A stretch of 18,485 nt of DNA from DATFMP01 sp035266845 (lineage in GTDB: Bacteria; SAR324; JACQKK01): contig DATFMP010000007.1 in the NCBI GenBank assembly GCA_035266845.1, positions 1-18,485 on the forward strand, given 5' to 3'. The position numbers were made by a program, and so were the translations under genes. The notes under the pieces were generated by a model, which made no database searches, had not been told where the DNA came from, and saw only the letters and a list, made by a program, of their open reading frames with translations. Positions 7,446-14,716 of the stretch are shown here, piece by piece (position 1 is the first letter of the stretch; each line of letters opens with the position of its first letter).

Positions 7446-7464
7446 TCGTCCGGCACGCGGACGC
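7446..7464 (-). promoter_or_regulatory. SECIS-like hairpin after the in-frame TGA
   Basis: Counting bases after the TGA on the minus strand, CGTCCG (15-20) pairs with CGGACG (26-31) around the 5-nt loop CGTGC, which puts GU at 22-23. In E. coli fdhF the essential loop GU lies 20-21 bases after UGA. The bulged U of fdhF is absent. GC-rich DNA forms such stems by chance, so this is suggestive only. Confidence 0.25.
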
Positions 7465-7477
7465 GGGCAGGGGCCGC

Positions 7478-7564
7478 TCAGGTGGAAACGCCGGCGCGCG
7501 GCAGCACCCACACCTGCAGCACCAGGTAGATCACCAGGAAGGCGAGAAATCCGAACGATTCCAT
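7478..7564 (-). CDS. Tiny single-helix membrane protein (28 aa, or 58 aa if TGA is read through)
   Basis: Not previously recognised by family. ATG at 7564 opens a 28-codon frame that starts MESFGFLAFLVIYLVLQV and continues WVLPRAGVST to TGA (7480-7478). Residues 4-22 form one strongly hydrophobic helix, followed by a positively charged turn, so an inner-membrane peptide is expected. After the TGA the same frame stays open for 29 codons to TAG at 7390-7388; 26 of those 29 codons end in G or C, against 24 of 28 before the TGA, so the coding signal does not stop there. The tail is Pro/Ala/Asp-rich (VPDEPKAAPQDPQ). The ribosome site is weak (AGG 5 bases before ATG). It lies between thioredoxin and mpg in the same direction. 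TGA may be an ordinary stop, a selenocysteine codon or a disrupted Cys/Trp codon. Confidence 0.55.
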   Translation of the reverse strand: MESFGFLAFLVIYLVLQVWVLPRAGVST

Positions 7565-7593
7565 AGGGCCTGGGTCGGTAGCGCGCGCGCGAC

Positions 7594-7626
7594 GCGCCGG
7601 GCAGCCCTCCGCAAGCAGCCCGGCGC
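7594..7626 (-). terminator. 9-bp hairpin between thioredoxin and the tiny ORF
   Basis: GCGCCGGGC (7594-7602) and GCCCGGCGC (7618-7626) pair perfectly around a 15-nt loop, 25 bases past the thioredoxin stop. There is no T-tract on the minus strand. It may reduce readthrough from thioredoxin into the tiny gene, or mark an mRNA 3' end. Confidence 0.4.
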
Positions 7627-7651
7627 ATCCGCGGCGGTCAGGTAAGGCGGA

Positions 7652-8008
7652 TCAGGCCTGGGGTTTGGTCAGGGCCTTTTCCAGCATGGCGGCGTATTCC
7701 GCCTTGGGATAGGCACCCACGCGCACGTCCAGCACCTTGTTGCCCTCGAACAGGGCCACGGTGGGGATGGACATGATGCGCAGCGCGGCGGCCACGCCCT
7801 GGTTCTCGTCCACGTTCAGCTTGGCCACCTTTACGCGGCCCTCGAAGTCATCGGCCAGCTCGGCGATGGTCGGGCTTACGGCACGACAGGGGCCGCACCA
7901 GGGCGCCCAGAAGTCCACCAGCACGGGCTGCCCCGCGTCGATGATCTCCGTTTCGAAGGTCTGGTCCGTCAGTTCAAGCAGCGTTGGATTGGAGCCGTTG
8001 CCGGTCAT
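7652..8008 (-). CDS. trxA: Thioredoxin
   Basis: A 118-residue classical cytosolic thioredoxin, a disulfide reductase recharged by thioredoxin reductase. The redox site is WCGPC (Trp37-Cys41) in VDFWAPWCGPCRA, with the cis-proline at Pro82 in SIPT and the usual C-terminal helix. No signal peptide. The start is ATG at 8008 with GAGGA 7 bases upstream; the open frame extends further 5' but without homology. Length and motifs match TrxA; a second thioredoxin elsewhere in the genome cannot be excluded. It is the first gene of a leftward series followed by the tiny membrane protein and mpg, and it faces away from the acyl-CoA dehydrogenase gene. Confidence 0.95.
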   Translation of the reverse strand: MTGNGSNPTLLELTDQTFETEIIDAGQPVLVDFWAPWCGPCRAVSPTIAELADDFEGRVKVAKLNVDENQGVAAALRIMSIPTVALFEGNKVLDVRVGAYPKAEYAAMLEKALTKPQA

Positions 8009-8115
8009 AGCGCTTCCTCTACTCGATATTGCCAGGCGCGCCCCCCGCCCAAACCTGGGCCGCGGTGTCACCTGAGCTGTTCTCTGTAGATCAGAATACG
8101 GCCCATGCGGCCCGC

Positions 8116-8140
8116 CGGTCTGTAACCTTCTTACACACCG
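8116..8140. promoter_or_regulatory. 25-bp operator-like dyad between divergent genes
   Basis: CGGT-c-TGTAA (8116-8125) and TTACA-c-ACCG (8131-8140) are inverted around a 5-base centre with one mismatch (C/C). It lies in the gap between thioredoxin and the acyl-CoA dehydrogenase and is A/T-richer at its core than its surroundings. Size and symmetry fit a dimeric repressor site such as a TetR-type operator; it is not a Crp or Fnr consensus. Confidence 0.4.
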
Positions 8141-8211
8141 CCGGCCCGGGCGGGTTGCTCCGCGACGGCGGCTTCCAGGGTGTGCCCACGCCCGCCTGGA
8201 GGCAAGGGCGC

Positions 8212-8240
8212 CTGCCCGCGCCAGGGCTCCACGCGGGCAG
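8212..8240 (+). other. 9-bp hairpin upstream of the acyl-CoA dehydrogenase promoter
   Basis: CTGCCCGCG (8212-8220) and CGCGGGCAG (8232-8240) pair perfectly around an 11-nt loop. Together with the 8116-8140 dyad and the candidate promoter it is all that is visible in the 364-bp gap 8009-8372; no gene is seen there. Confidence 0.35.
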
Positions 8241-8248
8241 ATGCGGCC

Positions 8249-8277
8249 TTACCAGCCGCACGCCGGTCTGGTATGGG
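8249..8277 (+). promoter_or_regulatory. Candidate promoter of the acyl-CoA dehydrogenase
   Basis: TTACCA (8249-8254), 17 bases, then TATGGG (8272-8277) preceded by TGG, which gives an extended -10. It would give a leader of about 90 nt before the GTG start. The match is moderate only. Confidence 0.3.
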
Positions 8278-8372
8278 TGGCGTTGGAAAAGCGGGGCCCG
8301 TTGACCGACAATGGGGCCACGCACCCGCGCCGGGCCGGTCGGCGCGCAACCTGCCGGAAGAGGAGCCCCGCC

Positions 8373-9578
8373 GTGTCCACCCAAGCCGCCGTCGCCCAGC
8401 TCGCCCCGGGCGTGGACCTGTACGACCCGACCGAGGAGGTGGCGCTGCTGCGCCAGACCGTGCGCCGCTTCACCGAGCGCGAGGTGGAGCCGCAGGCGCT
8501 GGAGTACGAGCGGGCGGAGAAGTTCAACCGCGCGCTGTTCCGGCGGCTGGGCGAGCTGGGGCTGCTCGGCATCACCGTGCCGGAGGCCCACGGCGGGGCG
8601 GGCATGGACGCGGTGGCGGCCGTGGTGGCGCACGAGGAGCTATCCGCCAGCGATCCGGGCCTGACGCTGTCCTACCTGGCGCACAGCATGCTGTTCGTGA
8701 ACAACTTCTTCCGCAACGCCAATGACGAGCAGCGCGGGCGCTACCTGGACAAGGTGGTCTCCGGCGAGTGGGTGGCCGGCATGTGCATGAGCGAGCCGGA
8801 TGCCGGCACGGACGTGCAGGCCATGAGCACCACCGCCGTGCGCGAGGGCGACGGTTACCGCATCACCGGCCGCAAGATGTGGATCACCAACGGCGCCGTG
8901 GACGATGGCGAGCTGGGCGACCTGTTCCTGGTCTACGCCAAGACGGGCGGGCGCATCTCCAGCTTCGTGGTGGAGAAGGGCACGCCCGGCTTCTCGCTCG
9001 GCCAGCGCATCAAGGACAAGCTGGGCACGCGCAGCTCGCCCACGGCCGAGCTGGTGTTCGATCAGTGCGCGGTGCCGGTGGCCAACCGGCTGGGGGAGGA
9101 GGGCGACTCGCTGCTACACATGATGCGCAACCTGGAGATCGAGCGCCTCACCCTGGCCGCGATGTCCCTGGGCATCGCCCGGCGCTGCCTGGACGTGATG
9201 AACGGCTACGCCATAGAGCGCCAGGCCTTCGGCGAGCCCATCAACCGCTTCGGGCAGATCCAGCGCCACATCGCGGAGTCCTACGCGGAGTTCATGGTGG
9301 GCCGGGCGTTCGTGTACGACGTGGCGCGCCGCATCCGGCTCGATGCGCCCGGGCACCGCATGGAGACCGACGCCGCCAAGCTCTTCACGGCCACCATGGC
9401 CAAGAACGTGGCGGACCGGGCCATCCAGGTGCTGGGGGGCAACGGCTACGTGGGCGAGTACAACGTGGAGCGCATGTGGCGCGCCGCCAAGCTGCTGGAG
9501 ATCGGCGGCGGCACCGTGGAGGCGCACCACAAGAACATCGTGCGCGACCTGGCCCGCGACCCCCACTTCTACCGCTAG
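8373..9578 (+). CDS. Acyl-CoA dehydrogenase, isovaleryl-CoA-dehydrogenase-like
   Basis: A 401-residue FAD-dependent acyl-CoA dehydrogenase, which makes a 2,3-enoyl-CoA and passes electrons to ETF. Family motifs are CMSEPDAGTDVQAM (flavin site), GRKMWITNGA and QVLGGNGYVGEY. At the position of the usual catalytic Glu near the C-terminus (YEGTS in medium-chain enzymes) it has EIGGGTVE, with Gly in place of Glu. A Glu in NLEIERLTLA (Glu257) matches the relocated base of isovaleryl-CoA dehydrogenase (human Glu254). This points to branched short-chain acyl-CoA substrates. The start is GTG at 8373, with GAGGAG 8 bases upstream; the upstream ATG at 8241 has neither homology nor a ribosome site. No leucine-catabolism genes adjoin it, so the pathway is open. 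Confidence 0.88.
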   Translation: MSTQAAVAQLAPGVDLYDPTEEVALLRQTVRRFTEREVEPQALEYERAEKFNRALFRRLGELGLLGITVPEAHGGAGMDAVAAVVAHEELSASDPGLTLSYLAHSMLFVNNFFRNANDEQRGRYLDKVVSGEWVAGMCMSEPDAGTDVQAMSTTAVREGDGYRITGRKMWITNGAVDDGELGDLFLVYAKTGGRISSFVVEKGTPGFSLGQRIKDKLGTRSSPTAELVFDQCAVPVANRLGEEGDSLLHMMRNLEIERLTLAAMSLGIARRCLDVMNGYAIERQAFGEPINRFGQIQRHIAESYAEFMVGRAFVYDVARRIRLDAPGHRMETDAAKLFTATMAKNVADRAIQVLGGNGYVGEYNVERMWRAAKLLEIGGGTVEAHHKNIVRDLARDPHFYR

Positions 9579-9609
9579 CGGCCGGGGCGGACAGAAGCCC
9601 CCCGCCTCC

Positions 9610-9930
9610 TCAGTCGTGCCCGGCCTTCCAGGCGGCGGTGAGCACCTGCACCAGCTCCGGTTCGAGCTTCTCGAAGGCCACGCCGATGCGGCAGCGGCCA
9701 CCGTTGTTGGCTTCGCAGTGCCGCACCACGGCATTGACCTGCACGTTGCCGCTAATCAGGAACAGCTCGACGGGGGTGCCGATCTCCAGCGGCGCATCGG
9801 CTTCGAAGGCCATGCCGGATTCGGAGATGTCCAGGGCCTGGGCTGGGTGCGCGGCGGACGGGCGGTACTGCAGCTCGGCGCGGTATTCGCGGCGCGGGTG
9901 TCTGCGGCGTTCGGTGGGTGGTTGGGCCAT
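9610..9930 (-). CDS. PilZ-domain protein
   Basis: A 106-residue single-domain PilZ protein, a family that binds cyclic di-GMP and adjusts motility, polysaccharide or secretion machinery. It shows the RxxxR loop in ERRRHPRREYR (residues 8-17) and DISESG (Asp34, Ser36, Gly39), the two c-di-GMP motifs, followed by the beta-barrel core ending in GVAFEKL. Both motifs are intact, so ligand binding is expected. The start is ATG at 9930; the best ribosome-like AAGGAG lies 13 bases upstream, longer than usual, and no other start is close. It is convergent with the acyl-CoA dehydrogenase (31-bp gap) and divergent from the trehalose/glucan operon; a link to glucan control is only a guess. Confidence 0.85.
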   Translation of the reverse strand: MAQPPTERRRHPRREYRAELQYRPSAAHPAQALDISESGMAFEADAPLEIGTPVELFLISGNVQVNAVVRHCEANNGGRCRIGVAFEKLEPELVQVLTAAWKAGHD

Positions 9931-10108
9931 GCGGGGGGTCTCGCTCCTTCTTGCTTGATTTGCGGCGGGTTCGGTGCCGTGCCGGTGGATGGGTTGCCTC
10001 GGCGGGGTGCTGCGTCCGCTGCGGGGCAGGCCGTGCCGGGTCCGGGGGCGCTCCCCCCAGCGCATATCTGCAGCATAGGGGCAGATGTTGGAGATTCTGC
10101 GGGGGAAA

Positions 10109-10137
10109 TTTGGAGCCCCCCCGGATTCTGCTATACT
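10109..10137 (+). promoter_or_regulatory. Extended -10 promoter of the treY operon
   Basis: TTTGGA (10109-10114), 17 bases, then TATACT (10132-10137) preceded by TG-C, an extended -10. This is the best promoter match in the window, in an A/T-richer spot. Transcription would start near 10144, about 100 bases before treY. The rest of 9931-10246 shows no gene, only a short GGGGG/CCCCC stem at 10044-10057. Confidence 0.6.
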
Positions 10138-10246
10138 TGCGGGCAGGTGCTGCCGCGCTGGCCCATCCGGGTCGCGGTCGCGCCTCGCCCCCGTGTGCAG
10201 GGGGCTCGGGTCCTCTCGCAGTCGTCATGGCCTCCCGCGATTCTCG

Positions 10247-13165
10247 ATGCCCGCTTCCGTTCGTAGCGTCGCACCCTCCGCGCCCAGGGCCACCTATCGC
10301 CTGCAGCTTGGCCGCACGCTGCCCTTCGCGGCGGCGGCGGGGCTGACGGACTACCTGGCCGCGCTGGGGGTGAGCCACTGCTATGCGTCGCCCATCCTGC
10401 GGGCCCGCAGCAGCAGCGCCCACGGTTACGACGGGGTGGACCCCACCCAGCTCGACCCCAAGCTGGGCGGCGATGCCGGCTTCGCCGTCTGGGATGCCGC
10501 CCTGCGCGAGGCGGGGCTGGGCCTGCTGCTGGACATCGTGCCCAACCACCTGTGCGTGGTGGGCGGCGAGAACCCGTGGTGGCAGGACGTGCTGACCCAC
10601 GGCCGCGGCTCGCCGCGGGCCATCTGCTTCGATATCGACTGGGACCCCCCTGATCCCGCACTGGCCGGGCGCGTGCTGCTGCCCTTGCTGGGGCAACCTC
10701 TGCCGGAGGTGCTGGCCGCCGGCGAGCTGCGCGTCGTGTGTGCGGATGGTGCCCTGGCCGTGGCCTATCACGAGCACCGCTGGCCCCTGGCGCCCCATAG
10801 CTGGTCCCGGGTGCTCACGCCGCTGACGTGGCGGCGTGGCGTGCCCGCGCCGGAGCGCGCGGAGCTGAGCGCCCTGCTGGCCGGCTTGCGCCGCTTCCGG
10901 CCCCCGGCTGCCGTGACACGGCCACTTTCCCCCCGCGTGCTGGGCCTGTGGCAGGCCGCGCAGATGCGGCTGGCGCGCCTGCTGGCCGAGCATCCCGCCC
11001 TGCTCTCCGCGCTGGGTGCGGAGTTGGACGCCCTGGCCGCCGAGGCCGCGGACTACCCCGCGCGGGGCCGCTGGGCGCGGCTGCTGGAGGGTCAGGCGTG
11101 GCGTCTGGCGTACTGGCAGGAGGCCGGGCAGCGCCTCAACTACCGCCGCTTCTTCGACATCACGGAACTGGCTGGGCTGCGCCAGGAGGACCCGCGCGTG
11201 TTCGCCGCCACCCACGCCCGCGTGCTGGAACTGGTGGCGGCGGGCTCCGTGCAGGGTCTGCGCATCGACCATCCCGACGGGCTGGCGCACCCGGCGGGCT
11301 ACCTGCGCCGGCTGCGGCGTGCGCTGCACGCGGCCCTGGCCCGCGTGCCGGACGGACACGGCGAGCGCAGGCGGCTGCAGGGCCCCGCCGGGGGTTACGT
11401 GGTGGTGGAGAAGATCCTCGACCCCGGCGAGCGGCGCCGCGGGGACTGGCCCGTGGAGGGCGGCACGGGCTACGACATGCTCTACCGGCTCAACGCCGTG
11501 CAGGTGGACACCACCCACGCCGCCGCCTTCCGCGCCGCCTACGCCCGCTGCACCGGCGATGCGGAGCCCTTCGCCGAGCACGTGCACGCGGGCAAGCGCC
11601 TCGTGCTGCGCACCGCGCTGGCGGGCGACGTGGCTCGGCTCGCCCGGCGCCTGCAGGCCCTGGCCGCGGGCACGGAGGCTTGGCGGGAGGTGGGGCCGGA
11701 TACCTGGCGCAACGCGCTGGAGGCGCTGGCGACGTGCATGCCGGTCTACCGCACCTACGTGGCCGATGGCGGCCCCGCCTCCACCGAGGACAGTCACTGG
11801 CTCGCCGTCGCGCTGGCCGAGGTGCGGCGCCGCCGGGGCGAGCTGGACCCGACCCTGGTGGACTGGCTGGGGGCGTTGCTGGCCCATCCGGCTGAGGCGC
11901 TGCCGCGGGCGGCCCGGGCGGCGCAGGCGTGGGTGACGCGCTTCCAGCAGCTCACCGGCGCGGCCATGGCCAAGGGCCTGGAGGACACGGCGTACTACCG
12001 CTACGTGCCGCTGGTCTCGCTGAACGAGGTGGGCGGCGACCCCGCCACGTTCGGCATCAACCGCGAGGCCTTCCACGCCTGGAATCGCTCGCGGGCGCGG
12101 CGCTGGCCGCACGCGCTCTCCGCCACCGCCACTCACGACACCAAGCGCGGGGAGGACGTGCGCGCCCGCCTGAATGCCCTGTCCGAGGTGCCGGAGCAGT
12201 GGGAGGCCGCTTTCCACGACTGGCAGCGGCTCAATGCGCGGCACCGCACGCCGGTGGGCGACCTCACCGTGCCCGATCCCATCACGGAGTATCTGCTCTA
12301 CCAGACCCTGGTGGGTGCGTGGCCCCTGGGCGGGCGGGCGGACGTGGAGTGGGCCGGCTTCGCCGAGCGCATCGCCGCCTACCTGCTGAAGGCCGTGCGC
12401 GAGGCCAAGCGCCACACGAGCTGGACCGAGCCCAACGCGGCCTACGAGGAAGCCCTCGCGCGCTTCGTGGCCCACCTGCTGGCGCCCGCGCGGGACAATC
12501 CCTTCCCGGAGCAGGTGGAGGCCTTCCTGGCGCCCCTGCAGCGCGCCGGGCTGCACAACTCGCTGGCCCAGACGCTGCTGAAGCTGGCGCTGCCCGGTGT
12601 GCCGGACTTCTACCAGGGCACGGAGCTGTGGGACTTCAGCCTGGTGGATCCGGACAACCGCCGCCCGGTAGACTTCCAGCGGCGCCGCGAACTGCTGGAG
12701 GCCCTGCCCGATCCGCCCACGCCCGCGGCGGCCGCGTCGCTGCTGGCCACCGGCCCGGACGGGCGCATCAAGCTGCACGTGATCCGCCAGGGCCTGGCCT
12801 TGCGCACTCGACGCCAAGCGCTCTTCTCCGGCAGCGACTACCGGCCGCTGGCCGTGCGCGGCGAGCGCGAGCGGCACGCCATCGCCTTTGCCCGCACGCG
12901 CGGGCGCACGGCGCTGGTGGCCGCGGTGGGGCGCTTCTTCCTGGGCCTGCCGGGGGGCGCGGCCGCGCCCTTCGCGCTGCCCGTGGGCAAGGCCGTGTGG
13001 GGCGATACCGTGCTGGAGGGCGCGCGCGGCCTGCCCGGCGGCACGTGGCGTGATGTGCTGACGGGGCAGGAGCTGACGCCGCAGCGGGAGGCCCACCGCC
13101 TCATCTTTCCCCTGGCGCGGGTGTTTGCCCACCTGCCCGTGGCCCTGCTGGAGCGCATCGCATGA
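10247..13165 (+). CDS. treY: Malto-oligosyltrehalose synthase
   Basis: A 972-residue GH13 enzyme that rearranges the reducing-end alpha-1,4 bond of a maltodextrin to alpha,alpha-1,1, giving maltooligosyltrehalose, which TreZ then cleaves to trehalose. The opening ATYRLQLGRTLPFAAA, then SPILRARSSSAHGYDGVDP, is TreY-specific. GLLLDIVPNHL is region I. The catalytic trio is Asp341 in GLRIDHPDGL, Glu388 in VVVEKILDPGE and Asp631 in SATATHDTKRGEDV. Late motifs LALPGVPDFYQGTELWDFSLVDPDNRRPVD are also typical. The start is ATG at 10247, just before homology begins; no clear ribosome site is seen. It overlaps malQ by 4 bases (ATGA), implying translational coupling. It is first in the operon, with no treZ beside it in the window. 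Confidence 0.96.
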   Translation: MPASVRSVAPSAPRATYRLQLGRTLPFAAAAGLTDYLAALGVSHCYASPILRARSSSAHGYDGVDPTQLDPKLGGDAGFAVWDAALREAGLGLLLDIVPNHLCVVGGENPWWQDVLTHGRGSPRAICFDIDWDPPDPALAGRVLLPLLGQPLPEVLAAGELRVVCADGALAVAYHEHRWPLAPHSWSRVLTPLTWRRGVPAPERAELSALLAGLRRFRPPAAVTRPLSPRVLGLWQAAQMRLARLLAEHPALLSALGAELDALAAEAADYPARGRWARLLEGQAWRLAYWQEAGQRLNYRRFFDITELAGLRQEDPRVFAATHARVLELVAAGSVQGLRIDHPDGLAHPAGYLRRLRRALHAALARVPDGHGERRRLQGPAGGYVVVEKILDPGERRRGDWPVEGGTGYDMLYRLNAVQVDTTHAAAFRAAYARCTGDAEPFAEHVHAGKRLVLRTALAGDVARLARRLQALAAGTEAWREVGPDTWRNALEALATCMPVYRTYVADGGPASTEDSHWLAVALAEVRRRRGELDPTLVDWLGALLAHPAEALPRAARAAQAWVTRFQQLTGAAMAKGLEDTAYYRYVPLVSLNEVGGDPATFGINREAFHAWNRSRARRWPHALSATATHDTKRGEDVRARLNALSEVPEQWEAAFHDWQRLNARHRTPVGDLTVPDPITEYLLYQTLVGAWPLGGRADVEWAGFAERIAAYLLKAVREAKRHTSWTEPNAAYEEALARFVAHLLAPARDNPFPEQVEAFLAPLQRAGLHNSLAQTLLKLALPGVPDFYQGTELWDFSLVDPDNRRPVDFQRRRELLEALPDPPTPAAAASLLATGPDGRIKLHVIRQGLALRTRRQALFSGSDYRPLAVRGERERHAIAFARTRGRTALVAAVGRFFLGLPGGAAAPFALPVGKAVWGDTVLEGARGLPGGTWRDVLTGQELTPQREAHRLIFPLARVFAHLPVALLERIA

Positions 13166-14706
13166 CCGCACTGCCCACGCTGACCGAGCGCGCCGCCGGG
13201 GTGCTGCTGCACCCCACCTCCCTGCCGGGCGCCTATGGCAATGGCGACCTGGGAGCGGAAGCCTACCGCTTCGTGGACTTCCTGGCGGCGGCGGGGCAGC
13301 GCTGGTGGCAGATGCTGCCGGTGCACCCCGTGGGCGAGGGCTACTCGCCCTACACCGGGCTCTCCGCCTTCGCCGGGGCGCCGCACCTGATCGCGCTGGA
13401 GCCGCTGGTGCGCGAGGGCTGGCTGACGCCCGCCGAGGCCGCCCCGCCCTCCCGCGACCACCCCGGCCGTGCCCACTATGCCCGCGCCCTGCGCTTCCGC
13501 GAGTCGCGTCTGCGGCGGGCCTTCGCGCGCTATGAGGCCGGGGCCCGCGCGGCCGAGCGGCGGCGCTGGGCGGCCTTCTGCGCGGCGGAGGCGGACTGGC
13601 TGGAGGACTACGCCCTGTTCGCCGCCATCAAGCAAGCGCAGGGCGGCGCGCGCTGGATGGAGTGGCCGGAGCCCGTGCGGGTGCGGCGCCCCGCGGCCCT
13701 GCGCGCCGCGCGGCGAGAGCTGGCGGAGGAGATCCGCTTCCGCACCTTTCTGCAGTACCAGTTCCACCGCCAGTGGCAGGCGCTGCGCGCGCACTGCCGG
13801 GCGCGGGGCGTGGCGCTGCTGGGCGACGTGCCCATCTTTGTGGCGCACGACAGCGCGGATGCCTGGGCGCACCCGGACCTGTTCCACATGGATCGCCACG
13901 GGCGGCTGCCCATCATGGCCGGGGTGCCGCCGGATGCCTTCAGCGCCAACGGTCAGCGGTGGGGCAATCCGCTCTACAAATGGCCCCGCCACCGGGCCAC
14001 CGGCTATGCCTGGTGGAGCGCCCGGCTGCGGGCGACTTTGCGACGCTTCGACGCCGTGCGCCTTGACCACTTCATCGGATTCGTAAGATACTGGGCCATT
14101 CCAGGCGGGCAGCGCACCGCTCGCCACGGGCGCTTCCGCCCTGGGCCAGGGGCGCACTTCCTGAAGCATCTCCAGGCCGAGTTCGGCCGCCTGCCCCTGA
14201 TCGCGGAAGACCTTGGCATTGTCACGCAGGCCGTGACGGCGCTGCGGGAACTGTTCGACCTGCCGGGCATGCGCGTGCTCCAGTTCGCGTTCGGCGGCAA
14301 CGACCCGGCCAACCCGCATCTGCCGCACAATCACGACCGCAACGGCGTGGTCTATACGGGCACGCACGACAACGACACAGCCGTCGGCTGGGCCCATGCA
14401 CGGCGCGGCCGCCCCCTGCGTGCGGAAGTGCAGCGCGCCCTGGACTACCTGGGCCAGCCCGGCGGCCCGGATACCCCAGTGCACTGGGCGCTGATCCGCT
14501 TGGCGTACCTCTCCGTGGCGAACCTGGCCATGGTGCCCGTGCAGGATCTGCTGGGGCTGGGCAACGAAGCCCGCATGAACCGCCCCGGCGTCGCCCGCGG
14601 CAACTGGGATTGGCGGCTGGCGCCGGACGCCCTGACGGACGAGTTGGCCGAGCGGCTGGCGGCCCTGGTGCGGCTTTATGGCCGTATCGATGATCGCACA
14701 ACCTGA
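13162..14706 (+). CDS. malQ: 4-alpha-glucanotransferase (amylomaltase)
   Basis: A 514-residue GH77 enzyme that transfers alpha-1,4-glucan segments between maltodextrins and releases glucose, in the cytoplasm. It opens with AAGVLLHPTSLPG and has WWQMLPVHPVGEGYSPY, GDVPIFVAHDSADAW, the nucleophile Asp302 in VRLDHFIGF, the acid/base Glu349 in IAEDLGIVT and Asp403 in YTGTHDNDT; all are intact. The length is that of the short bacterial amylomaltases rather than the longer E. coli MalQ. Its ATG overlaps the treY stop, with GGAG 8 bases upstream inside treY. It supplies chains of suitable length to TreY and recovers short oligosaccharides that TreY/TreZ or GlgE cannot use. Confidence 0.95.
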   Translation: MTALPTLTERAAGVLLHPTSLPGAYGNGDLGAEAYRFVDFLAAAGQRWWQMLPVHPVGEGYSPYTGLSAFAGAPHLIALEPLVREGWLTPAEAAPPSRDHPGRAHYARALRFRESRLRRAFARYEAGARAAERRRWAAFCAAEADWLEDYALFAAIKQAQGGARWMEWPEPVRVRRPAALRAARRELAEEIRFRTFLQYQFHRQWQALRAHCRARGVALLGDVPIFVAHDSADAWAHPDLFHMDRHGRLPIMAGVPPDAFSANGQRWGNPLYKWPRHRATGYAWWSARLRATLRRFDAVRLDHFIGFVRYWAIPGGQRTARHGRFRPGPGAHFLKHLQAEFGRLPLIAEDLGIVTQAVTALRELFDLPGMRVLQFAFGGNDPANPHLPHNHDRNGVVYTGTHDNDTAVGWAHARRGRPLRAEVQRALDYLGQPGGPDTPVHWALIRLAYLSVANLAMVPVQDLLGLGNEARMNRPGVARGNWDWRLAPDALTDELAERLAALVRLYGRIDDRTT

Positions 14707-14716
14707 CGATGCGCCC

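Noticed and set aside
7359..7628. 89-codon minus-strand frame in the same gap
   Set aside because: It is out of frame with the tiny membrane ORF, very Arg/Ala/Gly-rich and lacks a ribosome site; the competing frame has the better coding signal.
7028..7645. 205-codon open frame on the plus strand across the mpg-trx gap
   Set aside because: Overlaps the mpg N-terminus and the tiny membrane ORF on the other strand; Arg/Pro/Gly-rich with no domain. The minus-strand frame shows a real membrane helix.
10227..10346. Possible leader peptide starting at ATG 10227 before treY
   Set aside because: No ribosome site, Arg/Pro-rich product and deep overlap with treY; most likely chance.
9752..13171. 1139-codon open frame on the minus strand
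   Set aside because: Antisense to treY over most of its length, with low-complexity His/Arg/Gln-rich sequence and no domain; a shadow frame.
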